A stretch of 64,000 nt of DNA from Chelativorans xinjiangensis (GCF_009812055.1 NZ_WQNH01000042.1:16500-80499), one strand, 5' to 3'; numbered from the stretch's first letter, positions 9,826 to 20,745 are shown. Program-made: numbers and translations. The notes: generated by a model not told the origin, from the sequence alone.

Positions 9826-10482
9826 ATGAAACCGGACCTTTCATCCAACGGCATCCGCCGCAGGGGCCTGATGCTTGTCCTGTCGTCGCCGTCCGGCGCC
9901 GGCAAGTCCACCATCGCCCGCACGATCCTCGAAAAGGTGCCGGGCTTCGAGCTCTCGGTCAGCGTGACCACGCGGCCGCGCCGCGGCAGCGAGATCGAGG
10001 GCGTGCACTATCACTTCAAGTCCCAGCGCGACTTCGAGATGCTGCGCGACAACGACGATCTCCTCGAGTGGGCCGAGGTCCACGGAAACCTCTACGGCAC
10101 GCCGAAGAAGCCGGTCGAGGAGGCGATCGCCGAAGGCCGCGACATGCTGTTCGACATCGACTGGCAGGGCGCGGCGCAGCTGCGCGAGAAGATGCGCGGC
10201 GATGTCGTCTCCATCTTCGTCCTGCCGCCGACGATGGACGAATTGCTGGCGCGCCTGAAGCGCCGTGCCGAGGATCCGCAGAACGTCATCGAGACGCGGC
10301 TGAAGAACGCCCGCTTCGAGATCGAGCAGTGGCGGGAATACGATTACGTCATCGTCAACGACGATCTGGACCGCGCCTTCTCAAGCGTGCGCGCCATCAT
10401 CACCGCCGAACGCCTCCGCCGCGACCGCCTGCCGGGGTTGTTCGACTTCGTGGCTGGGTTGTTGGAGGAGAAGCCGGAGTAG
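9826..10482 (+). CDS. gmk: Guanylate kinase
   Basis: This enzyme phosphorylates GMP to GDP. The 218-residue protein has the P-loop [10 protein letters not shown], the GMP-binding [11 protein letters not shown] and the [13 protein letters not shown] segment. Length and motif order match the family. It closes the fabD-to-gmk run on the plus strand. Confidence 0.97.
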   Translation: MKPDLSSNGIRRRGLMLVLSSPSGAGKSTIARTILEKVPGFELSVSVTTRPRRGSEIEGVHYHFKSQRDFEMLRDNDDLLEWAEVHGNLYGTPKKPVEEAIAEGRDMLFDIDWQGAAQLREKMRGDVVSIFVLPPTMDELLARLKRRAEDPQNVIETRLKNARFEIEQWREYDYVIVNDDLDRAFSSVRAIITAERLRRDRLPGLFDFVAGLLEEKPE

Positions 10483-10483
10483 G

Positions 10484-10603
10484 TGCCCCTTTCCTTCCCC
10501 GCAAGGGCAGGGCTGTCGCATATGGAGGAGTCTTTGTTCGGCTTCGCCGGTAAAAATGACCCATATGCAATAGCCCTGTCCGCAAGGGAGAGGGGAAGGT
10601 GCC
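10484..10603. repeat. Palindromic element with CATATGCAATAGCCCTG arm, copy 1
   Basis: The gap between the converging genes gmk and rsmA is filled by an imperfect inverted repeat. The left arm contains CCCCGCAAGGGCAGGGCT and GCATATGG; the right arm contains CCATATGCAATAGCCCTGTC and CCGCAAGGGAGAGGGG. A related right arm occurs at 32937-32969. It may also act as a bidirectional terminator. Confidence 0.7.
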
Positions 10604-10606
10604 TCC

Positions 10607-11434
10607 TCACACCAACCGCGCGAGCGCCACGAATTCCTCGACCGAGAGCGTCTCCGCCCGCCGCGTCCCGTCGATCCCCGTTTTCGCAAGCAGGGCTTCG
10701 CCGCCAAGGCTCTTCAGGCTCTGGCGCAGCATCTTGCGCCGCTGGCCGAAGGCGGCTTCCGTCACGCGCGCCAGCTTTCCCGCCTCGACCGGCAGCGGCT
10801 CGGCCTGCGGCACGATGTGCACCACCGACGACGTCACCTTGGGGGGCGGGGTGAAGGCCTGGGGAGGGACGTCGAAGGCGATCCGCGCTTGCCCTCGCCA
10901 GCCGGCGAGCACGCCGAGCCGCCCGTAATGGCCGCTGCCCGGGCGGGCGACGATGCGCTCCGCCACCTCGCGCTGGAACATCAGCGTCATGGATGCGTAG
11001 AAAGGCGGCCAGCGCTCCGGCGTCAGCCAGCGGATCAGCAGCTCCGTGCCGATGTTATAGGGCAGGTTGGCGACGATCTTCACCGGCTCCGCACCCGCCG
11101 CAAGGGCCGCGAAATCCGTCTTCAGGGCATCGCCGGCCACGATCTCCAGACGGCCGGGATAATGCCCGGCGATCTCCTCCAGCGCCGCGATGCAGCGTTC
11201 ATCGCGCTCGATCGCGATCACGCGCGAGGCCCCCTCGCTTAAGAGCGCCCGCGTCAGCCCGCCGGGGCCCGGCCCCACTTCGATGACGGTCGCATCCTCG
11301 AGCTGGCCTGCGGTGCGGGCGATGCGGCGTGTCAGATTGAGGTCGAGCAGGAAGTTCTGGCCGAGCGCCTTCTTGGGCGTGAGCCCGTGCCGCCGGATGA
11401 CATCGCGCAGCGGCGGCAACCCGTCCATCGTCAT
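10607..11434 (-). CDS. rsmA: 16S rRNA (adenine(1518)-N(6)/adenine(1519)-N(6))-dimethyltransferase
   Basis: RsmA (KsgA) dimethylates two adjacent adenosines in helix 45 of 16S rRNA. The 275-residue protein has the [10 protein letters not shown]-terminal motif, the SAM-binding [12 protein letters not shown] and the catalytic NLPYNIG. The start at 11434 overlaps the pdxA stop as ATGA; a second ATG two codons later is also possible. It is last in the lptF-to-rsmA operon. Confidence 0.96.
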   Translation of the reverse strand: MTMDGLPPLRDVIRRHGLTPKKALGQNFLLDLNLTRRIARTAGQLEDATVIEVGPGPGGLTRALLSEGASRVIAIERDERCIAALEEIAGHYPGRLEIVAGDALKTDFAALAAGAEPVKIVANLPYNIGTELLIRWLTPERWPPFYASMTLMFQREVAERIVARPGSGHYGRLGVLAGWRGQARIAFDVPPQAFTPPPKVTSSVVHIVPQAEPLPVEAGKLARVTEAAFGQRRKMLRQSLKSLGGEALLAKTGIDGTRRAETLSVEEFVALARLV

Positions 11435-12459
11435 GGTGCGCGCTTTTCCGCATTGTCGGCAAGGCGCCGGGCGAGCTTGATGGCCGCGATCAGGCTGTCG
11501 GGGCGGGCAACGCCCTTTCCGGCGATGTCGAAGGCGGTGCCATGGTCGGGCGAGGTGCGGATGAAGGGGAGGCCCAGCGTCACGTTCACCGTATCGTCGA
11601 AGGCCAGCGTCTTCACCGGGATCAGCGCCTGGTCGTGATACATGCAAAGGGCGGCGTCATAGTTCGTCCGCGCCGCTGCATGGAACATCGTGTCCGCCGG
11701 CAGCGGGCCAAAGGCGTCGATGCCCTTTTCGCGCAGGGCCGCGATGGCCGGCGCGATGATGTCGATATCCTCTCTGCCCATCGCGCCGCCTTCCCCCGCA
11801 TGCGGGTTGAGGCCGGAAACGGCAAGCCGCGGGGAGGAGACGGCGAAGCGCTCGACGAGGTCGCGGGCGACGATCTCGCCCGCGGTCTCGATCGCTTGCC
11901 GGGTCAGGCTTCCGGCCACCTCGCTCAGCGCCTGATGCACCGTCACCGGCACCGTGCGCAGGTCCGGCCCCGCCAGCATCATGATGGCGGTGGCCGGCCT
12001 GCCGGTCGCCTCTTCCGCCAGATGGCCGAGATATTCCGTGTGGCCGGGATACCGGAAGCCCGCGTCATAGAGCGGCTTCTTGGCGATGGGGCAGGTCACG
12101 ACGGCGGCCGCACGGCCCGAAAGCGTGTCCTCCACGGCGCGCGTGATCGCCTCGACCACGCCGGCGGCGTTGGCCCCGGAGGGCGTGCCGGGCGTATCGG
12201 CCAGCCTGTTCTCCAGCGGTACCACGGGAAGCGCGGTCGCAAAATGCGCCGCCGTATCCTCCGGTGAAACCTCGATGAGCGGGACATCGAGCGCCAACCG
12301 CCGCGCCCGCGCCGCGATCAGCGCCGGATCGCCCAGAACGTAGAAGGACGGCAGTCCCAACGCCTCGCGCGCCAGCCACGCGCCGAGCAACACCTCCGGC
12401 CCGATACCGGCGGGCTCGCCGATCGTCAGCGCCAGCGGGGAGGGGACAGATCCGGTCAC
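11431..12459 (-). CDS. pdxA: 4-hydroxythreonine-4-phosphate dehydrogenase
   Basis: PdxA oxidises 4-phosphohydroxy-L-threonine in the DXP-dependent branch of pyridoxal phosphate synthesis. The 342-residue protein has [11 protein letters not shown] near the N-terminus, the GHTEYL segment, and metal-binding histidines including those in [10 protein letters not shown]. surA-pdxA-rsmA is the classic order. Confidence 0.95.
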   Translation of the reverse strand: MTGSVPSPLALTIGEPAGIGPEVLLGAWLAREALGLPSFYVLGDPALIAARARRLALDVPLIEVSPEDTAAHFATALPVVPLENRLADTPGTPSGANAAGVVEAITRAVEDTLSGRAAAVVTCPIAKKPLYDAGFRYPGHTEYLGHLAEEATGRPATAIMMLAGPDLRTVPVTVHQALSEVAGSLTRQAIETAGEIVARDLVERFAVSSPRLAVSGLNPHAGEGGAMGREDIDIIAPAIAALREKGIDAFGPLPADTMFHAAARTNYDAALCMYHDQALIPVKTLAFDDTVNVTLGLPFIRTSPDHGTAFDIAGKGVARPDSLIAAIKLARRLADNAEKRAP

Positions 12460-12484
12460 GAGACAGCCGCAGCCTCGAGCGCCG

Positions 12485-13438
12485 TCAGCGCTTGGCGATG
12501 CGCGCTTTCTCGCGCAGCTCCGTCATCAGCTCCTCCGACATCTGCTGGACGGTTCCGTCGCTCTGTTCCTCGCTCTGGAAAACCATCTGCGCCACGTGAT
12601 CGTCCGAGACCTCGCGCGCGCTGCACACGCCGATGAACTCGACGCCGCGTTCCGTCTCGCGCACGGGCGTGGCGCTGCCGGGGCTGGTGCTCTGCACCTG
12701 TTCCTTCCACTCCGCCGGCAGCTCCGGCGCCAAAACGCGGCCCATGTCCTGCACGGTTACGTCGATCAGCCCCTTGGCGAACTGAATGCTCGTATCGCAG
12801 CTCTGGAAGCGGTCGCGCATGGCTTGTGCCTCCCTCTTGCGCTTGGCAAGCAGCTGCGATCGCTCGGCGGACGGGATGACGAAGATCACCCGCTGCAGCA
12901 TGTACTCGGTCGCCGTCGGCTTCTGTCCGCCCTGCTGCAGCATCCTGTGCACAACGTCCTGCTCGGTCAGCGAATTCCCGGAGCGCTGGCGCGCCTGCAG
13001 CAGGCGGCCCCACCCGATCTGCGTGCGCATGAACTCCTTGAAGTGTTCCTTCGTCACACCCGACTGAGCCAGGATCTGGTCCAGTTGCGCCTGCGAAAGA
13101 TTGTTGGAGGAGGCGAAGCCCGCGTAGGACTGGTTGACCATTTCCTCCGTCACGGGAACCCGCACCCGCTCTATCTCCTGCTGGCGCAGTGTCTGGTCGA
13201 TCATCTCCTGCTCGGCAAGCTCGTTCAGATTGCCGTTCCGCCGCATCAGCTGCAAAAGGGCGACGCGGCGCTGGATATCGTAGCTCGTCACCGCCTTGTC
13301 GTTGACGACATAGCGGATCTCCGCCGCCATTGCGGGGGCCGTCGGCGCCATGGCAACCGCCGACAATGCCGCCGCCAGGAGCGCCGCCGTCAGAAGGCGG
13401 GACCTGCCCGCCAGCGGGATTTTTTCTCTATTCTTCAT
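12485..13438 (-). CDS. surA: SurA-like periplasmic chaperone/peptidylprolyl isomerase
   Basis: SurA escorts unfolded outer-membrane proteins across the periplasm; LptD, encoded just upstream, is a classic client. The 317-residue protein has a basic N-terminus and hydrophobic signal peptide ending near AMAAEI, then a SurA N-domain (about residues 40-170). One divergent parvulin-like region follows (about 175-285). It is shorter than E. coli SurA (about 430 residues, two parvulin domains), as is usual in alphaproteobacteria. Isomerase activity of the divergent domain is uncertain. Confidence 0.85.
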   Translation of the reverse strand: MKNREKIPLAGRSRLLTAALLAAALSAVAMAPTAPAMAAEIRYVVNDKAVTSYDIQRRVALLQLMRRNGNLNELAEQEMIDQTLRQQEIERVRVPVTEEMVNQSYAGFASSNNLSQAQLDQILAQSGVTKEHFKEFMRTQIGWGRLLQARQRSGNSLTEQDVVHRMLQQGGQKPTATEYMLQRVIFVIPSAERSQLLAKRKREAQAMRDRFQSCDTSIQFAKGLIDVTVQDMGRVLAPELPAEWKEQVQSTSPGSATPVRETERGVEFIGVCSAREVSDDHVAQMVFQSEEQSDGTVQQMSEELMTELREKARIAKR

Positions 13439-13519
13439 GACATACTGACCATTCGAATTCGGCTTTTCCCTTCATACGCGCCACGAGAGGCAAAACCGTG
13501 GCACGGATCGCCGATCCTT

Positions 13520-15892
13520 CTATTCCGAAAATTGCGTGAGCGCGCCCGTACTGCTGCCGAACTCACCGAGCGTACGCAACGCAATGGTGAAACCGATTTT
13601 GTTCTCCGGCTCGTCGGTGGTGCGACTGCGCGTCTGGCTGAAGCTCATCGTATAGATGAAGCACTCGTCGTCATAGGCGAAGCCGAACGCGTTTTTCACG
13701 AGCACGTTGGTTTCCAGATCGTAGGTCGCCGACGCAAATCCACGCCAGTTTTCGTTGAAGCGCAGCGAAGCGCTTCCGCCGATCTCCCGGCGATCTTCGT
13801 TGAAGCCGTAGAGCGGCTGGCTCTGGATGAAGGCGTATTGCGCGTTCACGCTGAGCGGGCCCAGCCTGGCCCCCGCCCGCACGTCCGTGCGGCGCAGTTC
13901 GAACGTCTCTTGGTCGAAACGCCCCGCCAGGGAAGCGGAGAAGCCGTTCGGCGCCGTGAAGCCGATCAGGCCGACATAGTCGGACACATCCGTGTCTAGG
14001 CCCGAATAGGCGCCGGCGTTCACCAGGTCGGGCGCGGCATAGGAGTTCACGCCGCCCAGATGATAGGACTGGCCGAACAGGCCGTGGGCCGTCCAGCCGC
14101 CCGCGAACATGCCCGAATAGCGGATGCCGAGATTGGCCCTGGTGCCGCCCTCGATGCGGTCGTATCCGGAGAACTTGTCGCGTTCGAACAGCGTGGAGGC
14201 ATCGAAGACGAGCGATTGGGCGTCCTCGTTCGGGATGCCGAGATCGTCGTGATAGGGTTCGTCTGGCCGCACGAAGATCTGCGCCATCGGCTCCAGAACA
14301 TGCGAGGCGCTGGCGGTGGAGAACAGGATCGGCCAGCGCGCCTCCAGGCCGGCGGTCACCATGGACCTGTAGTAGGCGGAGCGTATGTCGCTGTTCGTCG
14401 CCTGGTTGCCGATAGTGAAGTCGCTGATCCGCGTTTCCGCGCCGGCCGACAAGTCGCTGTAGATGCCGTCGCCGCGGGCGTGCAGCATGGGAGTAAGCAC
14501 CAGCCCCATGCTGGTCACGAAGGAACGCTTCCACTCGGCTTCCGCCGTCAGCCGCCCGGAATTGCCTTCCAGCCCCTGCAGCTTCGTGCCGTACATGCCC
14601 TCGCTGCGGTGCAGCGCCTGCACGTTGACGTCGAGGTTCAACTCGCCACCGGCGACCGGCTCGTCGGGCGTGTAGGAATAGTCGAGATTCGGCGCCACCC
14701 AGGGCTGCTTGTCATTGCGCGCAAGCGAATGGCTGTCGAGCCGGTTTTCCTGCACCTGGAAGTGATAGCCCCTCAAATCGAAATAATTGCGATCGTTGAG
14801 GCCGGTCAGATAGATCTCCGAGCGGTGCACCGAATCCGCGAAACCCTCGATGCCGTAGGTTTTGGAGAAGTTCTTGTCCGTTTGCGCCAATACGTCCCAG
14901 CCGAAGGCCCAGCGCGGATTGATATCGAAACGGCCCGTGGAGCCGATCATGCCGCGACCGGTCTCGAAGCGGTCGACCTTGTTGGTGCCCCATTCCTCGG
15001 GGCTCCGCTGGTGGATGCCGGCAATCTTGAGGTTGTATTGACCGTTGTCGAATTGCTGGCGCCACTCGGCCTCGCCGAGGAAACCCTGATTGGTGTAGCC
15101 GGTAACCGCTACGGTGAGATCGTAGGTCGGCGACAGCGCCAGGTAATACGGCACCGTCAGCCCGTAGCCCAATTCACTGCCGCCCTTGATGCTGGGCATG
15201 AGGAAGCCGGACTTGCGCTTCACCGTCGGATCGGCGATCTCGAAATAGGGCAGGAAGGCGATCGGCACGCCGAAGAACTCGAAACGCGAGCGCTCGAAGC
15301 GCACCGTCTTGGCCTCTCCGTCCCAGATGATCTTCTTTGCCTTGATCTGCCACAGCGGCGGCCTGTCCGGGTTTTCCTCGCAGGGTTCGCAGGCGGTGTA
15401 GACGGCCTTGTTGAAGGTGGTCAGCCTGTTTCCCGAACGCTCCGCGCTTTCCGCGGCGAAATAGGTCTCGTCGACCGTTTCCACCCTGAGCGCGTTGACG
15501 AAACCCTCGCTGAAATCGTCGGTGACGTCGATCTGGTCGGCATAGATGCGGTTGCCGTCTTCCTCGATGATCTCGACGTTGCCGCTGGCGATTACGCGCG
15601 AAGTCGCGCGGTCGTAGGTGACGCGCTGGGCCACCAGCCGATTGCCGGCATATTCGATCTGCACGCCGCCGACGGCGCTGATCGTGTTGCGGTCGTTGTC
15701 GTAGACGAGCGTATCGGCGGACAGCAGCATCTGCGCGTCCCGCGGCAACTCGCTCCTATCGAACCCCTCCACCTGCGCGGCGGCGACGGAGACGGTCGCG
15801 ATAAGGGCGACAAGCGCCACGCCCAACCTGGCGCGCCGCCGGCACGCCAAGAGAGAGGCTTTGCGGCCCCCCTTCACCGCTTCCCCCGCCAC
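13520..15892 (-). CDS. lptD: LPS-assembly protein LptD
   Basis: LptD is the outer-membrane barrel that, with LptE, inserts lipopolysaccharide into the outer leaflet. The 790-residue product has a signal peptide, an OstA/LptA-like beta-jellyroll (about residues 50-170) with SADTLVYDNDRN, then a long barrel. A CEPCEENPDRPP segment carries a cysteine pair. The start is taken as GTG at 15892, which overlaps the lptG stop by one base and is preceded by AAGGAGGA at ideal spacing. An ATG 66 bases upstream has no such site. Confidence 0.93.
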   Translation of the reverse strand: MAGEAVKGGRKASLLACRRRARLGVALVALIATVSVAAAQVEGFDRSELPRDAQMLLSADTLVYDNDRNTISAVGGVQIEYAGNRLVAQRVTYDRATSRVIASGNVEIIEEDGNRIYADQIDVTDDFSEGFVNALRVETVDETYFAAESAERSGNRLTTFNKAVYTACEPCEENPDRPPLWQIKAKKIIWDGEAKTVRFERSRFEFFGVPIAFLPYFEIADPTVKRKSGFLMPSIKGGSELGYGLTVPYYLALSPTYDLTVAVTGYTNQGFLGEAEWRQQFDNGQYNLKIAGIHQRSPEEWGTNKVDRFETGRGMIGSTGRFDINPRWAFGWDVLAQTDKNFSKTYGIEGFADSVHRSEIYLTGLNDRNYFDLRGYHFQVQENRLDSHSLARNDKQPWVAPNLDYSYTPDEPVAGGELNLDVNVQALHRSEGMYGTKLQGLEGNSGRLTAEAEWKRSFVTSMGLVLTPMLHARGDGIYSDLSAGAETRISDFTIGNQATNSDIRSAYYRSMVTAGLEARWPILFSTASASHVLEPMAQIFVRPDEPYHDDLGIPNEDAQSLVFDASTLFERDKFSGYDRIEGGTRANLGIRYSGMFAGGWTAHGLFGQSYHLGGVNSYAAPDLVNAGAYSGLDTDVSDYVGLIGFTAPNGFSASLAGRFDQETFELRRTDVRAGARLGPLSVNAQYAFIQSQPLYGFNEDRREIGGSASLRFNENWRGFASATYDLETNVLVKNAFGFAYDDECFIYTMSFSQTRSRTTDEPENKIGFTIALRTLGEFGSSTGALTQFSE

Positions 15893-16977
15893 TAGCCGTC
15901 CTCCTTGAACAACAGGAAGGTTACTCCGAAAAACATCGCTACGACCACCGGCACCCACGCCGCCACGAAGGGCGGCACGAATCCGGCGCTGCCGAACGCC
16001 TTGACCAAAACCGAAACGACATAAAGCAGAAAGCCGGCAAGGACGCCACCCAGAATCACCGTCACCGATTGCCCCATCCGTGCAAATCTCATGGAAACCG
16101 TCGCCGCGATCAGCGTCATGGCCACGAGGAGGGGAGGCAGCGTCACCAATGAATGAAAATGCATGGCGAAGGCATTGGCGCGCAAACCAAAAGAGCGCGC
16201 CACCTCGATCTTCGCCGGAAGCGTGAAAACCGATACCGCTTCGGGCTGTGAGAGCTGTTGGCCGACGAATTCGGACTCAAGGTTTGTCGGTACGTCTACG
16301 GTTTCCAGCGTCTCCGGGGCGCTCCCGCCGCGCCGCCTGGTGACGTCGTTCAGTTCCCAGTGGCCATCACGAAGCCATGCGCGGCGCGCGTCCAGCCTTT
16401 CGACGATCCGGTCCTCCTGGTCCATGATGAAGAACACCGGCCGCACCAGCTCCGTGCCACCCTCAAGGGCGGCATCCGCGCCGATGACCGTCTCGCCTGA
16501 TTCGGTCCGCTGCTTGATCCAACGCTCGTTGCCCGTGTTTGCCCTGGTCTTGGCGCCGCGCACCTCGGCTTCGACTGTCTGCGCCCTGGAGTAGCCGGCT
16601 GCCGCGATGGGGTTCAGGACGAGCACCGCAAGCAAGCCGAAGATGAAGGCGCCGAGCGCGATCGGCGTCAGGAACTGCCAGGCGGAGATGCCGGCCGCGC
16701 GCGCGACCACCAATTCGTATTTGCGGTTGAGGCTGATAAGCGTGGCCATTGCCGAGATCAGCCCGACGAAGGGCACGACCTGCTGCATGATGATGGGCAG
16801 TTGCAAGGCGGCAAGCCCCAGCGCCCACTTCGCCGAGTAGCCTTCGAGATCGCCCGCCCGTCCGGCAATCTCGGTGAAGGTGACGATGAAGACGAGCGCG
16901 GCGATGCCGATGAAGTTCCATACCGTGATGGCTGTGTAGCGGCGAAAGAAATAGCCGCCGAGCGTTCTGCCGATCAT
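15892..16977 (-). CDS. lptG: LPS export ABC transporter permease LptG
   Basis: This 361-residue protein of the YjgP/YjgQ family has six membrane segments, three on each side of a periplasmic beta-jellyroll (about residues 130-260). With LptF and LptB it extracts LPS from the inner membrane. Position second in the pair and the NRKYELVVARAAGIS coupling helix fit LptG. Its start overlaps the lptF stop by 4 bases (ATGA). Confidence 0.93.
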   Translation of the reverse strand: MIGRTLGGYFFRRYTAITVWNFIGIAALVFIVTFTEIAGRAGDLEGYSAKWALGLAALQLPIIMQQVVPFVGLISAMATLISLNRKYELVVARAAGISAWQFLTPIALGAFIFGLLAVLVLNPIAAAGYSRAQTVEAEVRGAKTRANTGNERWIKQRTESGETVIGADAALEGGTELVRPVFFIMDQEDRIVERLDARRAWLRDGHWELNDVTRRRGGSAPETLETVDVPTNLESEFVGQQLSQPEAVSVFTLPAKIEVARSFGLRANAFAMHFHSLVTLPPLLVAMTLIAATVSMRFARMGQSVTVILGGVLAGFLLYVVSVLVKAFGSAGFVPPFVAAWVPVVVAMFFGVTFLLFKEDG

Positions 16978-18155
16978 GCGCGCCTCCGCGCCCGGCCGAA
17001 CCGCCGGGAAAGATCGTCACGAACGCTCTGGAGACGCTCGTTCAGTTTTTCCGTCCAACTCGTCGGCAGTTCCATCATGCGGTTCGTGGCGATGAAACCG
17101 GCGCAGACGGCGATCATGCCGAGGGGCGCGGCATAGAGGACGAAGGAGAAGAACGGCTTCGTCTCCGCCTGGTTATTGGCATAAAAGCCCATCCAGCGCA
17201 CCAGGAGGCCGATTGCCAGGGTGGTGATCATCGGATGCACCCGTGCCTCCCGGAAGGAGCGGGCATCGCCCGCCACGGCGATGCCTATGAGCGCGAAGAC
17301 GATGGGATAGAGCCAGTCGGTAAACCGCTTGTGCAGTTCGGCGCGATAGCTTTGCGGGTTCGCTGCAAAGGTCTTGTCGTTCGGATCGGGGTTGAGAAGG
17401 TAGGTGAGATAATGGTCCTTGCGGTAAAGCGTCGGCGTATCCGAACCACGGGTGAACTGGGACAGATCGAAGGCGTAGGCCTCGAAGCGGATCACCGAGA
17501 CGTCGCCGTTGCCGGATTGCCGCTGCACCTCGCCGTCCTGCATGACGAGAATGCTGCCGCCCTCCCGCTCCACCGTCAGGCCGCGGCGTGCGTGGTAAAT
17601 CAGCTTCATGCCCTTTTCGCGGGTATCAGTGACGAAGATGCCTCCCAGTTGCCCGTCCGGCAGGCGCTCGGAAATCTGCACGAACACCCCGTCGTCCATC
17701 TTCTGAAAGCTGCCTTCCTGCAGGACCGTGGAGATCAGGTCGGCATTCGCGCCGGCCAGGATCTGGCGCAGCGCCTGGCGCGAATAGGGCTCCAGCGTGT
17801 TGTTGATGGTGAAGGCGGCGATGCTGGTGGCGATGGCGATCAGCAGGATCGGCCGGATGACGGTAAGGCGCGGGCCCCCTGCGGCGCTGATGACCACCAA
17901 CTCCGAATCCGCGTTCATTGTCGCCAGCGTATGGGCGACGGCGATGCCGATGGCAAACGGCATGACGATGGGGATGACGGCCGGCAGCGTCAGCGCGCCG
18001 GCGATGAAGAAGGTCGCAGCCGACTGCCCGCTGCTCGTCACCAGGTCGATGCGGTTGAGCACCTGGGTCGTCCACACGATGAGAAGCACCCACGCCAGCG
18101 AAGCAGCGAAAATCGACAGCGTGCGCCGCAGGATGTAGAGCTCGATCACCTTCAT
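16974..18155 (-). CDS. lptF: LPS export ABC transporter permease LptF
   Basis: This is the partner of LptG, 393 residues, with the same fold: three helices, periplasmic jellyroll, three helices. It begins MKVIELYILRRTL, the usual LptF N-terminus; a GTG five codons upstream is the alternative start. It is the first gene of the minus-strand operon lptF-lptG-lptD-surA-pdxA-rsmA, so the promoter should lie in the interval shared with pepA. Confidence 0.93.
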   Translation of the reverse strand: MKVIELYILRRTLSIFAASLAWVLLIVWTTQVLNRIDLVTSSGQSAATFFIAGALTLPAVIPIVMPFAIGIAVAHTLATMNADSELVVISAAGGPRLTVIRPILLIAIATSIAAFTINNTLEPYSRQALRQILAGANADLISTVLQEGSFQKMDDGVFVQISERLPDGQLGGIFVTDTREKGMKLIYHARRGLTVEREGGSILVMQDGEVQRQSGNGDVSVIRFEAYAFDLSQFTRGSDTPTLYRKDHYLTYLLNPDPNDKTFAANPQSYRAELHKRFTDWLYPIVFALIGIAVAGDARSFREARVHPMITTLAIGLLVRWMGFYANNQAETKPFFSFVLYAAPLGMIAVCAGFIATNRMMELPTSWTEKLNERLQSVRDDLSRRFGRARRRA

Positions 18156-18170
18156 CGGCAGATGTGTCAC

Positions 18171-18341
18171 CTGTGTTGACGGCCACTATATGGCGCGCAC
18201 GGCTCCCGTACGCCGTGGTGGTACAACGCGGACCCGCCGGTTTGAAAGGTTCGGCAGAGATTGTCCCCGTGCCAGTCTGTCGCGGACAGGCCTAACGAAG
18301 CGGAAAAGAACGCGGTTAACGATTCCCTGCACGCACTCCCC
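18171..18341. other. Divergent intergenic region lptF/pepA
   Basis: Together with the repeat copy that follows and the bases up to the pepA start, about 385 bases separate the two divergent genes. Promoters for both should lie here. No clear consensus hexamers stand out, and no gene is supported. Confidence 0.4.
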
Positions 18342-18457
18342 GGTGGTCTGACCCAAACAGATGCTACCCATCTGTTTGGAAAAGTCAGCCCACAAGCTAT
18401 TACTCTGATGGTGGGATCCTGACAGATGGCTACCATCTGTCAGGATCCCACCACTAA
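18342..18457 (-). repeat. Two-hairpin intergenic repeat, copy 2
   Basis: Reverse-orientation copy of the element at 3890-4012 and 27193-27318. It begins GGTGGTCTGACC, contains CAAACAGATG...CATCTGTTTG and CCTGACAGATGG...CATCTGTCAGG stems, and ends CCCACCACTAA. The linker AAGTCAGCCCACAAGCT is the reverse complement of that in the other copies. Confidence 0.85.
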
Positions 18458-18555
18458 GCATCGTCTAGAGGCTTATCCCATTCCACCCCCTTGTCAATTC
18501 GCTTAAAACCGCCAAGATCGCGCCAGCCCGCAAACCCTACCGGACAGGAAGCTCC

Positions 18556-20055
18556 ATGACAGACAAACCGATCGTCGCCTTCGCCAAATTCGCTGCGCCC
18601 AAGAAAGGCAGTGTCATCGTATTGGCGCCGGAGGGCGGCAAGCTCGGCGAGGCAGCCAGGGCGTGCGACCCGGCCGACATCCTGCCCAAGGTTTTCGCAG
18701 CTGCGGATTTCTCCGGTAAGCTGGCGGCAAGCGTCGAGGCGCTGGCGCCGCAGGGCACGGATTATGACCGTCTTGCCGCCGTCGGCGCCGGCAAGGCGGA
18801 TGCGCTCGATGAACAGGCCTGGCTTAAGATCGGCGGCGCCGCTTCGGCCGCCGCCAGGAACGCGACCGAGGTGACGGTCGTCGCGGAGGTCGCCGACGCC
18901 GAGGCGAGTGCCAGCGACGTGGCGCTGATCGCCCTCGGCGTCGTGCTGCGTTCCTATACCTTCGACAAGTACAAGACCCGCAAGGATGAGAACGGCGCGC
19001 CGAAGCCCGCCGCCGGCAAAGCGGTGAAGTTCACCATCCAGTGTGCCGACCCGGCGGCCGCGAAAAAGGCCTTTGCAGAGGCGGCCTCCGTGGGCGACGG
19101 CGTGCTTCTGGCCCGCGACCTCGTCAACGAGCCGCCCAACGTGCTGGGTCCGGTGGAGTTCGCGGCACGCGCCAAGGAGCTGGAGGAGCTCGGCGTCAAG
19201 GTGGATATCCTCACCGAGAAGGAGATGAAGAAGCTCGGCATGCGCGCGCTTCTGGGCGTGGCGCAAGGCTCGGTTCGCCCGCCGCGCATGGCGGTCATGC
19301 GCTGGAACGGCGGCAAGGCCAAGCAGAAGCCCGTCGCCTTTATCGGCAAGGGTGTCGTCTTCGATACCGGCGGCATCTCCATCAAGCCGGCCGCCGGCAT
19401 GGAGGACATGAAGGGTGACATGGCAGGGGCGGCGACCGTCGTCGGCCTCATGCACGCGCTCGCCGCCCGCAAGGCCAAGGTGAACGCCGTCGGCATCATC
19501 GGCCTTGTCGAAAATATGCCCGACGGCAACGCGCAGCGGCCGGGCGACATCGTCACCTCCATGTCCGGCCAGACGATCGAGATCATCAACACCGACGCCG
19601 AAGGCCGCCTCGTTTTGGCCGACCTGTTGTGGTACTGCAACGAGGAGTTCAAGCCCCAGTTCATGGTCAATCTGGCGACCCTGACCGGCGCCATCCTGGT
19701 TGCGCTGGGCAACAGCCATGCCGGCCTGTTCTCCAACGACGACGCGCTTGCCGAGCGCCTGACGGCGGCCGGAACCGTGACGGGTGAGAAGGTCTGGCGC
19801 ATGCCGATGGGCAAGGAATACGACAAGCTCATCGACACCAAGAACGCCGATATGAAGAACACCGGCGGGCGCCACGCCGGCTCCATCACCGCCGCCCAGT
19901 TCTTGAAGCGCTTCGTCGACGGCACGCCCTGGGCGCATCTCGACGTCGCCGGCACGGCCATGGCCTCGCCGTCCTCCGAGATCAACCAGTCCTGGGCCTC
20001 GGGCTACGGCGTGCGCCTGCTCGACCGGCTGGTCGCCGACCACTACGAGAGGTGA
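18556..20055 (+). CDS. pepA: Leucyl aminopeptidase
   Basis: This is a cytosolic dinuclear-metal aminopeptidase of family M17, 499 residues. The C-terminal catalytic domain shows [16 protein letters not shown], the metal-binding [14 protein letters not shown] signature and a [17 protein letters not shown] segment. The N-terminal domain (about 1-165) is the more variable region. Its stop overlaps the holC start, a neighbour order common in proteobacteria. Confidence 0.96.
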   Translation: MTDKPIVAFAKFAAPKKGSVIVLAPEGGKLGEAARACDPADILPKVFAAADFSGKLAASVEALAPQGTDYDRLAAVGAGKADALDEQAWLKIGGAASAAARNATEVTVVAEVADAEASASDVALIALGVVLRSYTFDKYKTRKDENGAPKPAAGKAVKFTIQCADPAAAKKAFAEAASVGDGVLLARDLVNEPPNVLGPVEFAARAKELEELGVKVDILTEKEMKKLGMRALLGVAQGSVRPPRMAVMRWNGGKAKQKPVAFIGKGVVFDTGGISIKPAAGMEDMKGDMAGAATVVGLMHALAARKAKVNAVGIIGLVENMPDGNAQRPGDIVTSMSGQTIEIINTDAEGRLVLADLLWYCNEEFKPQFMVNLATLTGAILVALGNSHAGLFSNDDALAERLTAAGTVTGEKVWRMPMGKEYDKLIDTKNADMKNTGGRHAGSITAAQFLKRFVDGTPWAHLDVAGTAMASPSSEINQSWASGYGVRLLDRLVADHYER

Positions 20056-20504
20056 GGGTGGAGGTCCTCTTCTACCACCTGACCGAATCGACGCTGGAAG
20101 AGGCGCTGCCCCCGCTCGTGGAGAAGAGCCTGGAGCGGGGGTGGAAGGTCGCCGTCCAGACGGCCGGCGAGGAGCGCCGCGATGCCATTGACGCCCGGCT
20201 GTGGACCTTCCGCGACGACAGCTTCGTGCCGCACGGCACCGACCGCGAGCCGAACGCGGCCGAGCAGCCGGTGCTCCTGACCACCACCCCCGACAACCTG
20301 AACGGCGCAACGATCCGCTTCCTGGTCGACGGTGCCGAGCCCGGCTCCCTCGACGGCTACGCGCGCGCCGTCTTCCTCTTCGACGGCCACGACACGGCGC
20401 AACTCGACGCCGCCCGTGCCCAGTGGAAGGCCATGAAGGCCGCCGGCCACGACGTCACCTACTGGCAGCAGGGCCCGGACCGGCGCTGGGAGAGGAAGGG
20501 GTGA
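20052..20504 (+). CDS. holC: DNA polymerase III chi subunit
   Basis: Chi links the clamp loader to SSB at the replication fork. The 150-residue protein has the family pattern: [20 protein letters not shown] at the start, then [26 protein letters not shown], and PVLLTT with FLVDG. The GTG start at 20052 overlaps the pepA TGA; a second GTG two codons on is the alternative. Confidence 0.9.
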   Translation: MRVEVLFYHLTESTLEEALPPLVEKSLERGWKVAVQTAGEERRDAIDARLWTFRDDSFVPHGTDREPNAAEQPVLLTTTPDNLNGATIRFLVDGAEPGSLDGYARAVFLFDGHDTAQLDAARAQWKAMKAAGHDVTYWQQGPDRRWERKG

Positions 20505-20554
20505 AGGGGGGTGGCTTAAGCAGGAGGGGCTTTGGCGGGTGACGGAATTGAGAT

Positions 20555-20745
20555 GCCGGCGCTCCTTCGCGCCCCCCTCTGTCCTGCCGGACATCTCCCC
20601 CACACGGGGGGAGATTGCGCCTGCCGCTTGCTACGGCGCCTATTTTGAAACGTTGCCGATTGGCGAAAGTCACCGTGCCAGCCAATCTCCCCCCGTGTGG
20701 GGGAGATGTCCGGCAGGACAGAGGGGGGCGCGAAGGGGCGCCGGC
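20555..20745. repeat. Long palindromic element with 63-bp arms
   Basis: Arms at 20555-20617 and 20683-20745 are inverted repeats with about one mismatch, around a 65-base centre. Key segments are CTCCCCCACACGGGGGGAG near the centre and GTCCTGCCGGACATC further out. It lies between holC and the converging HAD gene, and would fold into a very stable cruciform or transcript hairpin. Confidence 0.85.
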
